Notes: generated from the letters alone by a model not told the origin. Positions 16,587-25,878 are shown, counted from the first letter of the stretch. The stretch is 64,000 nt of DNA from Streptomyces finlayi (GCF_014216315.1 NZ_CP045702.1:3906001-3970000); one strand, 5' to 3'. Program-made: numbers and translations.

Positions 16587-17744
16587 GTGACCGTGGAGAG
16601 CACTGCCGCGCGCAAACCGCGACGCAGCAGCAAGCGGACCAGCGCCGCGAAGACGCCACAGAGTTCCGAGCCTCAACTCGTACAGTTGCTGACCCCCGAA
16701 GGGCAGCGCGTCGAGCACCCGGACTACGAGATCGACCTGACCGCGGACGAGCTCCGCGGCCTGTACCGGGACATGGTCCTCACCCGGCGCTTCGACGCCG
16801 AGGCGACCGCGCTCCAGCGCCAGGGCGAGCTGGGCCTGTGGGCCTCGCTGCTGGGCCAGGAGGCCGCGCAGATCGGCTCCGGCCGGGCGCTGCGCGACGA
16901 CGACTACGTCTTCCCGACCTACCGGGAGCACGGCGTCGCCTGGTGCCGGGGGGTCGACCCGACCAATCTGCTCGGGATGTTCCGCGGCGTGAACCACGGC
17001 GGCTGGGACCCGAACACCAACAACTTCCACCTGTACACGATCGTCATCGGCTCGCAGACCCTGCACGCCACCGGCTACGCCATGGGCGTCGCCAAGGACG
17101 GCGCGGACTCGGCCGTGATCGCGTACTTCGGTGACGGCGCCTCCAGCCAGGGCGATGTCGCGGAGGCGTTCACCTTCTCGGCCGTCTACAACGCCCCCGT
17201 GGTGTTCTTCTGCCAGAACAACCAGTGGGCGATCTCGGAGCCCACCGAGCGCCAGACCAGGGTCCCGCTCTACCAGCGCGCCCAGGGCTTCGGTTTCCCC
17301 GGCGTCCGGGTCGACGGCAACGACGTACTCGCGTGCCTGGCCGTCACCAGGTCGGCGCTGGAGCGGGCGCGCCGCGGCGAGGGCCCGACCCTCGTCGAGG
17401 CGTTCACCTACCGCATGGGCGCCCACACCACCTCCGACGACCCGACGAAGTACCGGGCGGACGAGGAGCGGGTGGCCTGGGAGGCCAAGGACCCGATCCT
17501 GCGCCTGCGGACGTACCTGGAGAACGAGAAGGTCGCCGACGAGGCGTTCTTCACCGCGCTGGACGAGGAGAGCGAGACCCTCGGCAAGCGCGTACGGGAA
17601 GCGGTACGGGCCATGCCCGACCCGGACCCGATGTCGCTCTTCGAGCACGGCTACGCGGACGGGAGCAGCCTCGTCGACGAGGAGCGCGCCCAGTTCGCCG
17701 CCTACCAGGCATCGTTCGCAGACTCTGCCGAGGAGGGCAACTAG
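16587..17744 (+). CDS. bkdA: Branched-chain 2-oxoacid dehydrogenase E1 alpha subunit
   Basis: 385 aa. This is the thiamine-diphosphate E1 alpha subunit: GDGASSQGDVAEAF with downstream NNQWAISEP is the ThDP/Mg motif (~181-220), and the phosphorylation-loop region YRMGAHTTSDDPTKYR is conserved (~280). With E1 beta and E2 it decarboxylates keto acids of Val, Leu and Ile to acyl-CoAs, used for catabolism and as starters for iso/anteiso fatty acids and polyketides. GTG 16587 has GGAGGAG upstream. The basic N-terminal tail of ~35 residues is usual in Streptomyces. It is first in the three-gene operon. Confidence 0.95.
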   Translation: MTVESTAARKPRRSSKRTSAAKTPQSSEPQLVQLLTPEGQRVEHPDYEIDLTADELRGLYRDMVLTRRFDAEATALQRQGELGLWASLLGQEAAQIGSGRALRDDDYVFPTYREHGVAWCRGVDPTNLLGMFRGVNHGGWDPNTNNFHLYTIVIGSQTLHATGYAMGVAKDGADSAVIAYFGDGASSQGDVAEAFTFSAVYNAPVVFFCQNNQWAISEPTERQTRVPLYQRAQGFGFPGVRVDGNDVLACLAVTRSALERARRGEGPTLVEAFTYRMGAHTTSDDPTKYRADEERVAWEAKDPILRLRTYLENEKVADEAFFTALDEESETLGKRVREAVRAMPDPDPMSLFEHGYADGSSLVDEERAQFAAYQASFADSAEEGN

Positions 17745-17746
17745 CC

Positions 17747-18727
17747 ATGGCCGTGGAAAAGATGTCCATCGCGAAGGCGCTCAACGAGTCGCTGCGCCTC
17801 GCCCTCGACACGGACCCGAAGGTCCTGATCATGGGTGAGGACGTCGGCAAGCTCGGCGGCGTCTTCCGGGTCACCGACGGACTCCAGAAGGACTTCGGCG
17901 AGGGCCGGGTCATCGACACCCCGCTCGCCGAGTCCGGGATCGTCGGTACGGCGATCGGTATGGCCCTGCGCGGCTACCGGCCGATCGTGGAGATCCAGTT
18001 CGACGGGTTCGTCTTCCCCGCGTACGACCAGATCGTCACGCAGCTGGCGAAGATGCACGCCCGTTCGCTCGGCAAGATCAAGCTGCCGGTCGTCGTGCGG
18101 ATTCCGTACGGCGGCGGCATCGGTGCCGTGGAGCACCACAGCGAGTCGCCGGAGGCCCTGTTCGCGCACGTCGCGGGGCTGAAGGTCGTGTCGCCTTCCA
18201 ACGCGTCCGACGCGTACTGGATGATGCAGCAGGCCGTGCAGAGCGACGACCCGGTCATCTTCTTCGAGCCGAAGCGGCGTTACTGGGACAAGGGCGAGGT
18301 CGACACCGAGTCCATCCCCGGACCGCTGCACAAGGCGACGGTGGCGCGTACGGGCACCGACCTCACGCTCGTCGCGTACGGGCCGATGGTGAAGGTCTGC
18401 CTGGAGGCGGCCGCGGCCGCGCAGGAGGAGGGCAAGTCGGTCGAGGTCCTCGACCTGCGTTCGATGTCCCCGATCGACTTCGACACGATCCAGACATCCG
18501 TGGAGAAGACCCGCCGCCTGATCGTGGTCCACGAGGCCCCGGTGTTCTACGGCTCGGGCGCGGAGATCGCCGCCCGCATCACGGAGCGCTGCTTCTACCA
18601 CCTCGAAGCACCGGTGCTGCGTGTCGGCGGCTACCACGTCCCGTATCCGCCGGCCCGGCTCGAGGACGAGTACCTGCCGGGACTCGACCGGGTGCTCGAC
18701 GCCGTCGACCGCTCGCTGGCGTACTGA
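17747..18727 (+). CDS. bkdB: Branched-chain 2-oxoacid dehydrogenase E1 beta subunit
   Basis: 326 aa, the family's normal length. The transketolase central domain (MGEDVGKLGGVFRVTDGL, PLAESGIVGTAIGMALRGYRPIVEIQF) and the C-terminal domain (VLDLRSMSPIDFDTI, VVHEAPVFYGSGAEI) are complete. It forms the alpha2beta2 E1 with BkdA. ATG 17747 lies two bases after the bkdA stop, so translation is coupled. Confidence 0.95.
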   Translation: MAVEKMSIAKALNESLRLALDTDPKVLIMGEDVGKLGGVFRVTDGLQKDFGEGRVIDTPLAESGIVGTAIGMALRGYRPIVEIQFDGFVFPAYDQIVTQLAKMHARSLGKIKLPVVVRIPYGGGIGAVEHHSESPEALFAHVAGLKVVSPSNASDAYWMMQQAVQSDDPVIFFEPKRRYWDKGEVDTESIPGPLHKATVARTGTDLTLVAYGPMVKVCLEAAAAAQEEGKSVEVLDLRSMSPIDFDTIQTSVEKTRRLIVVHEAPVFYGSGAEIAARITERCFYHLEAPVLRVGGYHVPYPPARLEDEYLPGLDRVLDAVDRSLAY

Positions 18728-18738
18728 GGAGAGGGTTC

Positions 18739-20151
18739 GTGACGACGATGACCGAAACGTCTGCTCGCTTCCGTGAGTTCAAGATGCCCGATGTGGGCGA
18801 AGGACTGACCGAGGCGGAGATCCTCAAGTGGTACGTCCAGCCCGGTGACACCGTCACCGACGGCCAGGTCGTGTGCGAGGTCGAGACGGCCAAGGCGGCC
18901 GTGGAGCTGCCGATCCCGTTCGACGGGGTCGTGCACGAGCTGCGCTTCCCCGAGGGCACGACCGTCGATGTCGGCCAGGTGATCATCACGGTGGACGTGG
19001 CGCCGGGCAGCGGTGACGCGGCCCCCGCCCCGGTGGCGGAGCCCGTGGCGGCTCCGCAGCCGGCTGCCGAGCCGGAGGCGCCGAAGGGCCGCCAGCCGGT
19101 CCTGGTGGGCTACGGCGTGGCCGAGTCCTCCACGAAGCGCCGCCCGCGCAAGGGTGCCGAGGCCCCGGTACAGGCCGCCGCGGCGGTACAGGGTGAGCTG
19201 AACGGCAGCGGCAGCGGCGGGGTGGTGCCGGAGACCCGGCCGCTCGCCAAGCCGCCGGTCCGCAAGCTGGCCAAGGACCTGGGCATCGACCTGTCGACGG
19301 TCACGCCGACCGGCAAGGACGGCATCATCACCCGTGAGGACGTCCACGCGGCGGCCGCGCCGGTGGCGGAGCCGGCCGCTCCTGCCGCTGCCGCTGCCGC
19401 CGAGCCCGTGGCGTCGGCGCCGGTGGCTGCCGCAGCCTCCGCCCCGGGTGCCCGGGAGACGCGTATCCCGGTCAAGGGCGTGCGCAAGGCCATAGCGCAG
19501 GCGATGGTGGGCAGCGCCTTCACGGCTCCGCACGTCACCGAGTTCGTGACCGTCGACGTGACGCGCACGATGAAGCTGGTGGCGGAGCTCAAGGAGGACA
19601 AGGACATGGCGGGGGTGCGGGTCAATCCGCTCCTGATCATCGCCAAGGCCCTCCTGGTCGCGATCAAGCGGAACCCGGAGGTCAACGCCGCCTGGGACGA
19701 GGCCGGCCAGCAGATCGTCCAGAAGCACTACGTGAATCTGGGCATCGCCGCGGCCACCCCGCGCGGACTGATCGTGCCGAACATCAAGGACGCGCAGGAG
19801 CAGACGCTGCCGCAGCTCGCCGCGTCGCTGGGCGAACTGGTCTCCGTCGCGCGCGAGGGCAAGACGTCTCCCGCGGCGATGTCGGGCGGCACGGTGACGA
19901 TCACCAACGTCGGTGTGTTCGGCGTCGACACGGGAACGCCGATCCTGAACCCGGGTGAGTCCGCGATCCTCGCGGTCGGGGCGATCAAGCTCCAGCCCTG
20001 GGTCCACAAGGGCAAGGTGAAGCCCCGACAGGTCACCACGCTGGCGCTGTCGTTCGACCACCGCCTGGTCGACGGCGAACTCGGCTCCAAGGTCCTCGCG
20101 GACATCGCGGCGATCCTGGAACAGCCGAAGCGGCTGATCACCTGGGCCTAG
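18739..20151 (+). CDS. bkdC: Branched-chain 2-oxoacid dehydrogenase E2 (dihydrolipoyl acyltransferase)
   Basis: 470 aa. There is one N-terminal lipoyl domain with the lipoylated lysine in VETAKAAVELP (~52), then an Ala/Pro linker. A peripheral-subunit-binding domain follows (RKLAKDLGIDLSTVTPTGKDGIITREDV, ~175-205, partial), then a second linker. The catalytic core (~240-470) carries the HxxxDG motif as SFDHRLVDGEL at ~437. GTG 18739 follows bkdB by 11 bp with GAGGAGAGGG upstream. No E3 gene is in this operon; a shared dihydrolipoamide dehydrogenase is expected elsewhere. Confidence 0.95.
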   Translation: MTTMTETSARFREFKMPDVGEGLTEAEILKWYVQPGDTVTDGQVVCEVETAKAAVELPIPFDGVVHELRFPEGTTVDVGQVIITVDVAPGSGDAAPAPVAEPVAAPQPAAEPEAPKGRQPVLVGYGVAESSTKRRPRKGAEAPVQAAAAVQGELNGSGSGGVVPETRPLAKPPVRKLAKDLGIDLSTVTPTGKDGIITREDVHAAAAPVAEPAAPAAAAAAEPVASAPVAAAASAPGARETRIPVKGVRKAIAQAMVGSAFTAPHVTEFVTVDVTRTMKLVAELKEDKDMAGVRVNPLLIIAKALLVAIKRNPEVNAAWDEAGQQIVQKHYVNLGIAAATPRGLIVPNIKDAQEQTLPQLAASLGELVSVAREGKTSPAAMSGGTVTITNVGVFGVDTGTPILNPGESAILAVGAIKLQPWVHKGKVKPRQVTTLALSFDHRLVDGELGSKVLADIAAILEQPKRLITWA

Positions 20152-20222
20152 CGGGTCCGGTGGTACGTGTTCGAGAGGGCTCGCGCGGAGTTCGCGCGGG
20201 CCCCTCGTCATGTCCGGCGTCG

Positions 20223-20280
20223 CCGCGGCGCACGGAGAAGGGGCCCCGCGAGCGCGGAGCCCCTTCTCCGTGCGCCGCGG
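20223..20280. terminator. Very strong bidirectional terminator between bkdC and dacA
   Basis: A perfect 22-bp stem (20223-20244 with 20259-20280) closes a 14-nt loop, between convergent genes. A weaker hairpin lies just upstream around 20173-20205. Confidence 0.92.
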
Positions 20281-20282
20281 GG

Positions 20283-21182
20283 CTACAGCTTGAAGCCGTA
20301 GTCCATGAGCTTCTTCGCGTCCGCGGTCCGGTTCGCCTCGGACGAGGAGGTGAGGACCGTGCCGATGACCGTCTTGCCGTTACGGGTCGCGGCGAAGACG
20401 AGGCAGTACTTGGCGGTCGGCCCCGAGCCGGTCTTCACGCCGATCGCGCCGCTGTACGAGCTGAGCATCTTGTTGGTGTTGGTCCACGCCATGTAGCGGT
20501 ATCCGCCGCTCTTCGTGGTCACCTTCTGCTTCGTCGACTTCGTCTTGACGATCGCGCGGAAGGTGGAGCTCTTCATCGCGCTGCCGGCGATCTTCGTCAG
20601 GTCGCGCGGGGTGGAGTAGTTGTTCCCACCCCCTATGCCGTCGAACGAGTCGAACTTCGTGTTCTTCAGGCCGAGGGACTTCGCGGTGGCGTTCATCTTG
20701 CCGATGAACGACTTCACGCGGGCCCCGCGCGTGGTGCCCGTACCGAACTTGTCGGCGAGGGCGTACGCGGCGTCGCAGCCCGACGGGAGCATGAGCCCGT
20801 ACAGGAGCTGGCGGACGGTGACCTTGTCGCCGACGATCAGCCGGGCCGACGAGGCGCCCTTGGAGACGATGTAGTCGCTGTACGCCTTCTGGATCGTCAC
20901 CTTCGAATCCAGGTTCAGATTCTTCTGCGACAGCACCACCTTGGCGGTCATGATCTTGGTGGTGGAGCCGGTGGAGCGGCGCGTGTCCGCGGCCTTGGTG
21001 AAGAGGGTCTTGCCGGTGCCGTCGTTCATCACGAAGCCGCCCTTGGCGACGATCGTGGGCTTCGGCGGTGCGGCTGCCTGGGCCTGGGTGGCGAAGGCGC
21101 TGCCCGCGAGGACGGCGCCGGCGGTGAGGGCCACGGTGGCAGTGGCGGTTGCGCGGTATCCGCGCTTCATGCCGAGATTCAA
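20283..21182 (-). CDS. Serine-type D-Ala-D-Ala carboxypeptidase (low-molecular-mass PBP, S11 family)
   Basis: 299 aa. A signal peptide (~1-37, ...FATQAQA) precedes the penicillin-binding domain with SxxK at S73-TTK76, SGC at 134-136 in the place of the SxN motif, and KTG at 250-252. It trims the terminal D-Ala from peptidoglycan stem peptides outside the membrane. There is no C-terminal anchor, so it is probably secreted. TTG 21182 is chosen because GGAG lies 7 nt upstream; ATG 21170 (MKRGYRAT) is the alternative. The Asn-to-Cys change in motif 2 is the only oddity. Confidence 0.92.
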   Translation of the reverse strand: MNLGMKRGYRATATATVALTAGAVLAGSAFATQAQAAAPPKPTIVAKGGFVMNDGTGKTLFTKAADTRRSTGSTTKIMTAKVVLSQKNLNLDSKVTIQKAYSDYIVSKGASSARLIVGDKVTVRQLLYGLMLPSGCDAAYALADKFGTGTTRGARVKSFIGKMNATAKSLGLKNTKFDSFDGIGGGNNYSTPRDLTKIAGSAMKSSTFRAIVKTKSTKQKVTTKSGGYRYMAWTNTNKMLSSYSGAIGVKTGSGPTAKYCLVFAATRNGKTVIGTVLTSSSEANRTADAKKLMDYGFKL

Positions 21183-21377
21183 CTGAACGCTCCAAATGCC
21201 CGTGATATGCGGCTACATAAGGGTGCCGCTCGGTGATGAGACTCATGACCCGGGGTAATGGATGTACCGCAACAGGGGTGAATTCAGGGGTATTTCCGGA
21301 GTGCCGCCGACCGGCTGCGGTATTTCATATCGTGGACCGGTCATCGCATGCGTCCATGTTGTATCTATGCTGTGTGC

Positions 21378-22064
21378 ATGCCTGCCGCGCCCGCCGTTCC
21401 CGCCAAGCCCGCCGTCCCCGCCTCGCTCAGGCGGCCGCCCGCCGCCGACCGTGTCTACACCCACGTCAAGGACGCTGTCCTCGACCGTCGTTACCAGGGC
21501 GGGACGCTCCTCACCGAAGGCGATCTGGCGGAGGCCGTCGGCGTATCCCGTACGCCCGTGCGCGAGGCGCTGCTGCGTCTCGAGGTCGAAGGGCTGATCA
21601 AGCTCTACCCGAAGAAGGGCGCCCTCGTGCTCGCCGTCTCCGCGCAGGAGATCGCGGACGTGGTGGAGACCCGTCTGCTGGTCGAGGAGTTCGCGGCCCG
21701 CAAGGCCGTCCCCGCGTCCGCGCAGCTGATCCGCCGGCTGGAGGACCTCCTGGAGGAGCAGCGGCAGAAGTCCGAAGATGGTGACCTCGCAGCCGTCGCC
21801 GTCAGCGACCGCTGCTTCCACGCCGAGATCGTGCGCAACGCGGGCAACGAGATCCTGTCCCGTCTCTACGACCAGCTGCGCGACCGGCAGTTGCGGATGG
21901 GCGTCGCCGTGCTGGAGGCGCACCCCGGCCGGATCGCCGCCAACATCACGGAGCACGGGGAACTGCTGGACGCCATCAGGGCCGGGGACGCGGACGCCGC
22001 CGCGCAGGTCGTACGGCGCCACGTCAGCCGGGTCAAGGTGCTGGTCCGGGGTGAGGACCGGTGA
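21378..22064 (+). CDS. GntR-family (FadR/FCD subfamily) transcriptional regulator
   Basis: 228 aa. The N-terminal winged helix (DRVYTHVKDAVLDRRYQGGTLLTEGDLAEAVGVSRTPVREAL, quoted in part) is followed by an FCD ligand-binding domain with metal/acid-binding histidines in FHAEIV and EHGEL. TATGCT (21365-21370) lies 7 nt before ATG 21378, so the transcript is probably leaderless. The stop overlaps the downstream transporter start (GTGA), so it likely controls that exporter in response to a small carboxylate-like ligand. Confidence 0.9.
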   Translation: MPAAPAVPAKPAVPASLRRPPAADRVYTHVKDAVLDRRYQGGTLLTEGDLAEAVGVSRTPVREALLRLEVEGLIKLYPKKGALVLAVSAQEIADVVETRLLVEEFAARKAVPASAQLIRRLEDLLEEQRQKSEDGDLAAVAVSDRCFHAEIVRNAGNEILSRLYDQLRDRQLRMGVAVLEAHPGRIAANITEHGELLDAIRAGDADAAAQVVRRHVSRVKVLVRGEDR

Positions 22065-23371
22065 GTTCCGGGGCCGCCCCCACTCTCTCCCTGCCCGGTG
22101 ACCCGCCCGGTGGCCGGCGTGCCGCCCGGATCTGGGGCATCGGCGTCGCCGTCTACTTCGTCGCCATCATCTTCCGTACGAGCCTGGGAGTCGCCGGACT
22201 CGACGCCGCGGACCGCTTCGACGTCAACGCGTCGGCGCTTTCCACGTTCTCCATCCTCCAGCTGCTCGTCTACGCCGGTATGCAGATACCCGTCGGGCTG
22301 ATGGTCGACCGGCTCGGCACCAAGAAGGTCCTCACGATCGGGGCCGTGCTGTTCACCCTGGGACAGCTCGGCTTCGCGCTCTCCCCCTCGTACGGCATGG
22401 CGCTGGCCTCGCGCGCCCTGCTCGGGTGCGGCGACGCGATGACGTTCATCAGCGTGCTGCGGCTCGGCAGCCGGTGGTTCCCGGCCCGGCGGGGGCCGAT
22501 GATCGGGCAGGTCGCCGCGCTGTTCGGGATGGCGGGCAACCTCGTCTCGACCCTGTTCATCGCCCGCGCGCTGCACGGCTTCGGCTGGACCACGACATTC
22601 GTGGGCAGCGCGGCCGCCGGTGTCGTCGTGCTGGTGTTGCTGCTGCTGTTCCTCAAGGACCATCCCGATGGCCACGAGCCGCCGCCCGCCGAGCACGCGG
22701 GCGCCGCGTACGTGCGCAAGCAGATCGCCGCGGCCTGGAGTGAACCCGGCACCCGGCTCGGGATGTGGGTGCACTTCACCACCCAGTTCCCCGCCATGGT
22801 CTTCCTGCTGCTCTGGGGCATGCCGTTCCTGGTCGAGGCCCAGGGGCTGAGCCGGGGAACGGCCGGTGAGCTGCTCACGCTCGTGGTGCTCTCCAACATG
22901 GCGGTGGGGCTCGTCTACGGGCAGATCATCGCCCGGCACCACGCGGCGCGTGTCCCGCTGGCGCTCGGTACGGTCGCGACGACGGCCCTGCTGTGGGCCG
23001 TGACGATCTTCCATCCGGCCGACCACGCGCCTATGTGGCTGCTGGTCATCCTGTGCCTGGTGCTCGGTGCCTGTGGCCCGGCGTCGATGATCGGCTTCGA
23101 CTTCGCGCGCCCCGCCAACCCGCCGGAGCGCCAGGGCACGGCGTCGGGGATCGTCAACATGGGCGGCTTCGTCGCCTCGATGACCACGCTGTTCGCGGTC
23201 GGTGTGCTGCTGGACGCGACCGGCGACAACTACCGGATCGCGTTCGCCTCCGTCTTCGTCCTGGAGGCGCTCGGCATCACCCAGATCCTGCGGCTGCGGG
23301 CCAGGGCGGCGCTCAGGGAACGCGACCACCACGTCGTCAGCAGGGTCGAGGCTGTGCACGTGCCCGCGTGA
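22061..23371 (+). CDS. Major facilitator superfamily transporter
   Basis: 436 aa with about 12 predicted helices. The loop 2-3 motif is GLMVDRLGTKKVLTIGAVLF, typical of MFS. The substrate is unknown; co-translation with a GntR/FCD regulator suggests uptake or efflux of an organic acid or sugar-derived effector. GTG 22061 overlaps the regulator stop. Confidence 0.92.
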   Translation: MSSGAAPTLSLPGDPPGGRRAARIWGIGVAVYFVAIIFRTSLGVAGLDAADRFDVNASALSTFSILQLLVYAGMQIPVGLMVDRLGTKKVLTIGAVLFTLGQLGFALSPSYGMALASRALLGCGDAMTFISVLRLGSRWFPARRGPMIGQVAALFGMAGNLVSTLFIARALHGFGWTTTFVGSAAAGVVVLVLLLLFLKDHPDGHEPPPAEHAGAAYVRKQIAAAWSEPGTRLGMWVHFTTQFPAMVFLLLWGMPFLVEAQGLSRGTAGELLTLVVLSNMAVGLVYGQIIARHHAARVPLALGTVATTALLWAVTIFHPADHAPMWLLVILCLVLGACGPASMIGFDFARPANPPERQGTASGIVNMGGFVASMTTLFAVGVLLDATGDNYRIAFASVFVLEALGITQILRLRARAALRERDHHVVSRVEAVHVPA

Positions 23372-23396
23372 CGCGTCGGCACCCCGGCCGGCGGCG

Positions 23397-23424
23397 CGCC
23401 CGTCTCGTCGCTCGAGGACGGGCG
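23397..23424. terminator. Weak convergent hairpin after MFS gene
   Basis: CGCCCGTC (23397-23404) pairs with GACGGGCG (23417-23424) between two convergent genes. Confidence 0.55.
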
Positions 23425-23440
23425 TCGCCGACCGGTGGAA

Positions 23441-24265
23441 CTACGGCGTCACGGCGAAGTGGTGCAGGATCGCGGCGCCGAGGTCCTGGTCGCCCTCGAC
23501 CTTGATCCGGTCCGCGACCGCGGTCGCCCTGACCCTGCCGCAGGCGAGGCGGTAATACGTCTCCCAGTCCATCGCCAGCGTCACGGCGGGACCCAGGGAG
23601 GGCGCCCCGTCGATCGAGCCGCGGCCGTCCGCGTCCACACGGACCGTGCGCAGGAACTCCACCGGCCCGTGCACATCGAGCACCACCGCCGAATTGGCGG
23701 GCGCGCCCGCGTCCTTGGCGACGACCTTCGGCAGTGCGGAGAGCAGGGTGTCCCGGGCGACGAGGGCGCCGGGGGAGTCCAGGTTGCCCGGGAGGCCCAG
23801 CGTCGTACGCAGGTCCTGCTCGTGCACCCAGACGTCGAAGGCCCTCATGTGCAGCGCCACTTCCAGCGTCTGTTCCGTCCCGAGCGGCGCCCGGACCATG
23901 GTCTCGGGGGCCCGCGACTCGTTGCGCAGCTGGCGGGCGCGGCGGATGACGGTGTACTCCAGCTCGGAGGTCATCTCCGGCGCGGTGTGGTGGCGCCGCA
24001 CGTCGACCTGCATCTCCATGTACCGCGTGAAGTCGTTCTGCACGTGGTACAGATCGCGCGGCAGTGTGTGGATCGGGCGCGGATCGCCGAGCATCTCGCA
24101 CTCCATGCCGATGATGTGCGACACGATGTCGCGCAGCGACCAGCCGGGGCACGGCGTGCGGCGATTCCACTCCCCTTCGACGAGCGGCTTCACCAGCTCG
24201 GCTATCGACTCGATGGAGTGGGTCCAGGCGTCGGCGTAGGTCTGGAGGCTGGGATGGACGGTCAC
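23441..24265 (-). CDS. Maleylpyruvate isomerase-like (DinB/MDMPI) mycothiol-dependent protein
   Basis: 274 aa. The N-terminal DinB-type helical bundle (SIESIAELVKPLVEGEWNRRTPCPGWSLRDIVSHIIGMECEML, quoted as landmark in part) has the metal-binding His of the MDMPI family, with further His in AFDVWVHEQDLR. A C-terminal SCP2-like domain follows. Family members are mycothiol-dependent isomerases or transferases of uncertain substrate. GTG 24265 has GAGGGG upstream. It is divergent from the nitrilase gene. Confidence 0.85.
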   Translation of the reverse strand: MTVHPSLQTYADAWTHSIESIAELVKPLVEGEWNRRTPCPGWSLRDIVSHIIGMECEMLGDPRPIHTLPRDLYHVQNDFTRYMEMQVDVRRHHTAPEMTSELEYTVIRRARQLRNESRAPETMVRAPLGTEQTLEVALHMRAFDVWVHEQDLRTTLGLPGNLDSPGALVARDTLLSALPKVVAKDAGAPANSAVVLDVHGPVEFLRTVRVDADGRGSIDGAPSLGPAVTLAMDWETYYRLACGRVRATAVADRIKVEGDQDLGAAILHHFAVTP

Positions 24266-24471
24266 GGGACCCCTCGTGCGGTTCTGCGGTGCATGGGCTG
24301 GAGAGCAGGGAGTACCGGCGCGCTGGCCGGAACTGACGGCGCTGTCTGCGGGATGCTGTCTGCGGTTGAGGTTCGTTGGCTAAGTTACGCTGCGAGCAGG
24401 CACCCCGGCAGTGCTTTCGTGTGACGATCGTAGGCCCGTGTTGACGGCTCGAATGCCAGGACGGTGGTAGT

Positions 24472-25263
24472 GTGCGCGCCTCCCTCATCCAGATCGCAGT
24501 AGAACCGGACGAATCCGTCAATGCCCGCAGAGAACGCGTGGCTTCACTGGTCGGCTCCCAACGGGGCGCGGACCTGGTGGTTCTCCCGGAACTCTGGCCG
24601 GTCGGCGCCTTCGCCTACACCGCGTTCGAGGACGAGGCCGAACCTTTCGAGGGCCCCACGCATCAGGTGATGGCGAAGGCCGCGGCGGAGGCCGGGGTGT
24701 GGCTGCACGCCGGCTCCTTCGTCGAACGGGCGTCGGACGGCGCCCTGTACAACACCTCGCTGGTCTTCTCGCCCGAAGGCGAGCGCGTGGCCTCCTACCG
24801 CAAGATCCACCTCTTCGGCTTCGACAAGGGCGAGGCCGTGATGATGGGCGCGGGCGAGGAACTGGTCACGGTCGCTCTGCCGCAGACCACCCTGGGTCTC
24901 GCCACCTGTTATGACCTGCGTTTCCCGGAGCTGTTCCGCGGGCTGGTCGACGCGGGCGCCGACACCCTGGTCGTGGCCGCCGGCTGGCCGGAACGCCGCC
25001 GCGCCCACTGGACCCTGCTGGCGCAGGCCCGCGCCGTCGAGAACCAGGCGTACGTCCTGGCCGTCGGCACCGCGGGCACGCACGCCGACGTCCCGCAGGC
25101 CGGGCACAGCATCGTCGTCGACCCCTGGGGCGAGGTGCTGGCCGAGGCGGGCGGGGACGAGGAGATCCTGACCGTGGAGTTCGACCCGGCCAGGACGGCC
25201 GCCACGCGGGACCAGTTCCCGGCTCTGAAGGACCGCCGCCTCGGCCTCGCCGCGCCGCGCTGA
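24472..25263 (+). CDS. Carbon-nitrogen hydrolase (nitrilase superfamily amidase)
   Basis: 263 aa. The catalytic Glu-Lys-Cys triad is intact: E40 in VLPELW, K111 in SYRKIHLF, C146 in LATCYDLRF. The length fits omega-amidase/Nit-type enzymes that hydrolyse small amides such as deaminated glutathione or 2-oxoglutaramate; the precise substrate is not determined. GTG 24472 follows AGGACGG. A parS palindrome follows the stop by 19 bp. Confidence 0.9.
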   Translation: MRASLIQIAVEPDESVNARRERVASLVGSQRGADLVVLPELWPVGAFAYTAFEDEAEPFEGPTHQVMAKAAAEAGVWLHAGSFVERASDGALYNTSLVFSPEGERVASYRKIHLFGFDKGEAVMMGAGEELVTVALPQTTLGLATCYDLRFPELFRGLVDAGADTLVVAAGWPERRRAHWTLLAQARAVENQAYVLAVGTAGTHADVPQAGHSIVVDPWGEVLAEAGGDEEILTVEFDPARTAATRDQFPALKDRRLGLAAPR

Positions 25264-25282
25264 CTCATGGGTGCGGGCGCCT

Positions 25283-25296
25283 GTTTCACGTGAAAC
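25283..25296. other. parS site inside a 26-bp perfect palindrome
   Basis: A perfect GTTTCACGTGAAAC sits at the centre of an uninterrupted palindrome 25277-25302, between convergent genes (nitrilase and LURP-one protein). The extended arms could also form a cruciform or terminator-like hairpin. Confidence 0.92.
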
Positions 25297-25306
25297 AGGC
25301 GCTGGA

Positions 25307-25792
25307 TCATCCCTCCTTGTCCGCGAGCACGATCACGCACATCGACACGGCGATGAGCAGGGCGGTGTCGGCGTCCTCGCGTACGACGTCGATGCCGTAC
25401 GTGTCGCGCACGGTGAGCCGGCGCCTGGAGATCTGGGCGAGCAGCTCCCCGTCGTAGTCGATGGCGAACTCGCGGTCGAGGATGCGTCCGCTGACGTCGA
25501 GTTCGGTGCCGTCCACCAGCGTCACCCGGTAGTGGTTGCGCAGCAGCGACAGCCGCTTCCGCTTGACCTCGGCGAGTGGTTCGCCGTCGCGTTCGATGAT
25601 CATCGTGTCGCGCAGGCTGATCAGCTTCTGCCGCAGCTCGATGAGGATCCGGCCCTGCGTGTCCTTCAGCTCGAAGGTGTCCCGCATCCGCATGGCCTTG
25701 CCGTCGACCAGGAAGACCTTGCGGCCCTCCGTGTCCTCGATCCAGTAGTCGTCACCGATGGCGAACAGTCGCTCACGTACGAGAAGTCTCAT
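25307..25792 (-). CDS. LURP-one-related (LOR) / tubby-like barrel protein
   Basis: 161 aa. The repeated beta-strand pattern (LFAIGDDYWIEDTEGRKVFLVDG, DTFELKDTQGRILIEL, DTMIIERDGEPLAEV) is the LURP-one beta barrel, with a C-terminal hydrophobic helix (TALLIAVSMCVIVLA) that may touch the membrane. Bacterial members are of unknown function; a phospholipid-binding role like eukaryotic tubby/scramblase relatives is only by fold. ATG 25792. Divergent from the thioredoxin-NHL gene. Confidence 0.85.
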   Translation of the reverse strand: MRLLVRERLFAIGDDYWIEDTEGRKVFLVDGKAMRMRDTFELKDTQGRILIELRQKLISLRDTMIIERDGEPLAEVKRKRLSLLRNHYRVTLVDGTELDVSGRILDREFAIDYDGELLAQISRRRLTVRDTYGIDVVREDADTALLIAVSMCVIVLADKEG

Positions 25793-25878
25793 GGCTCACA
25801 GGGTCCCCGAGCCCCCTGCGGAATGCGTGCAGGGCACGGTGAGGGCCGACGTTCATACCAGGATGGCAAGCTTGAAGC

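Noticed and set aside
23352..23363. TGCACGTGCC near the MFS gene end as another parS
   Set aside because: Only the CACGTG core agrees; flanks lack GTTT/AAAC.
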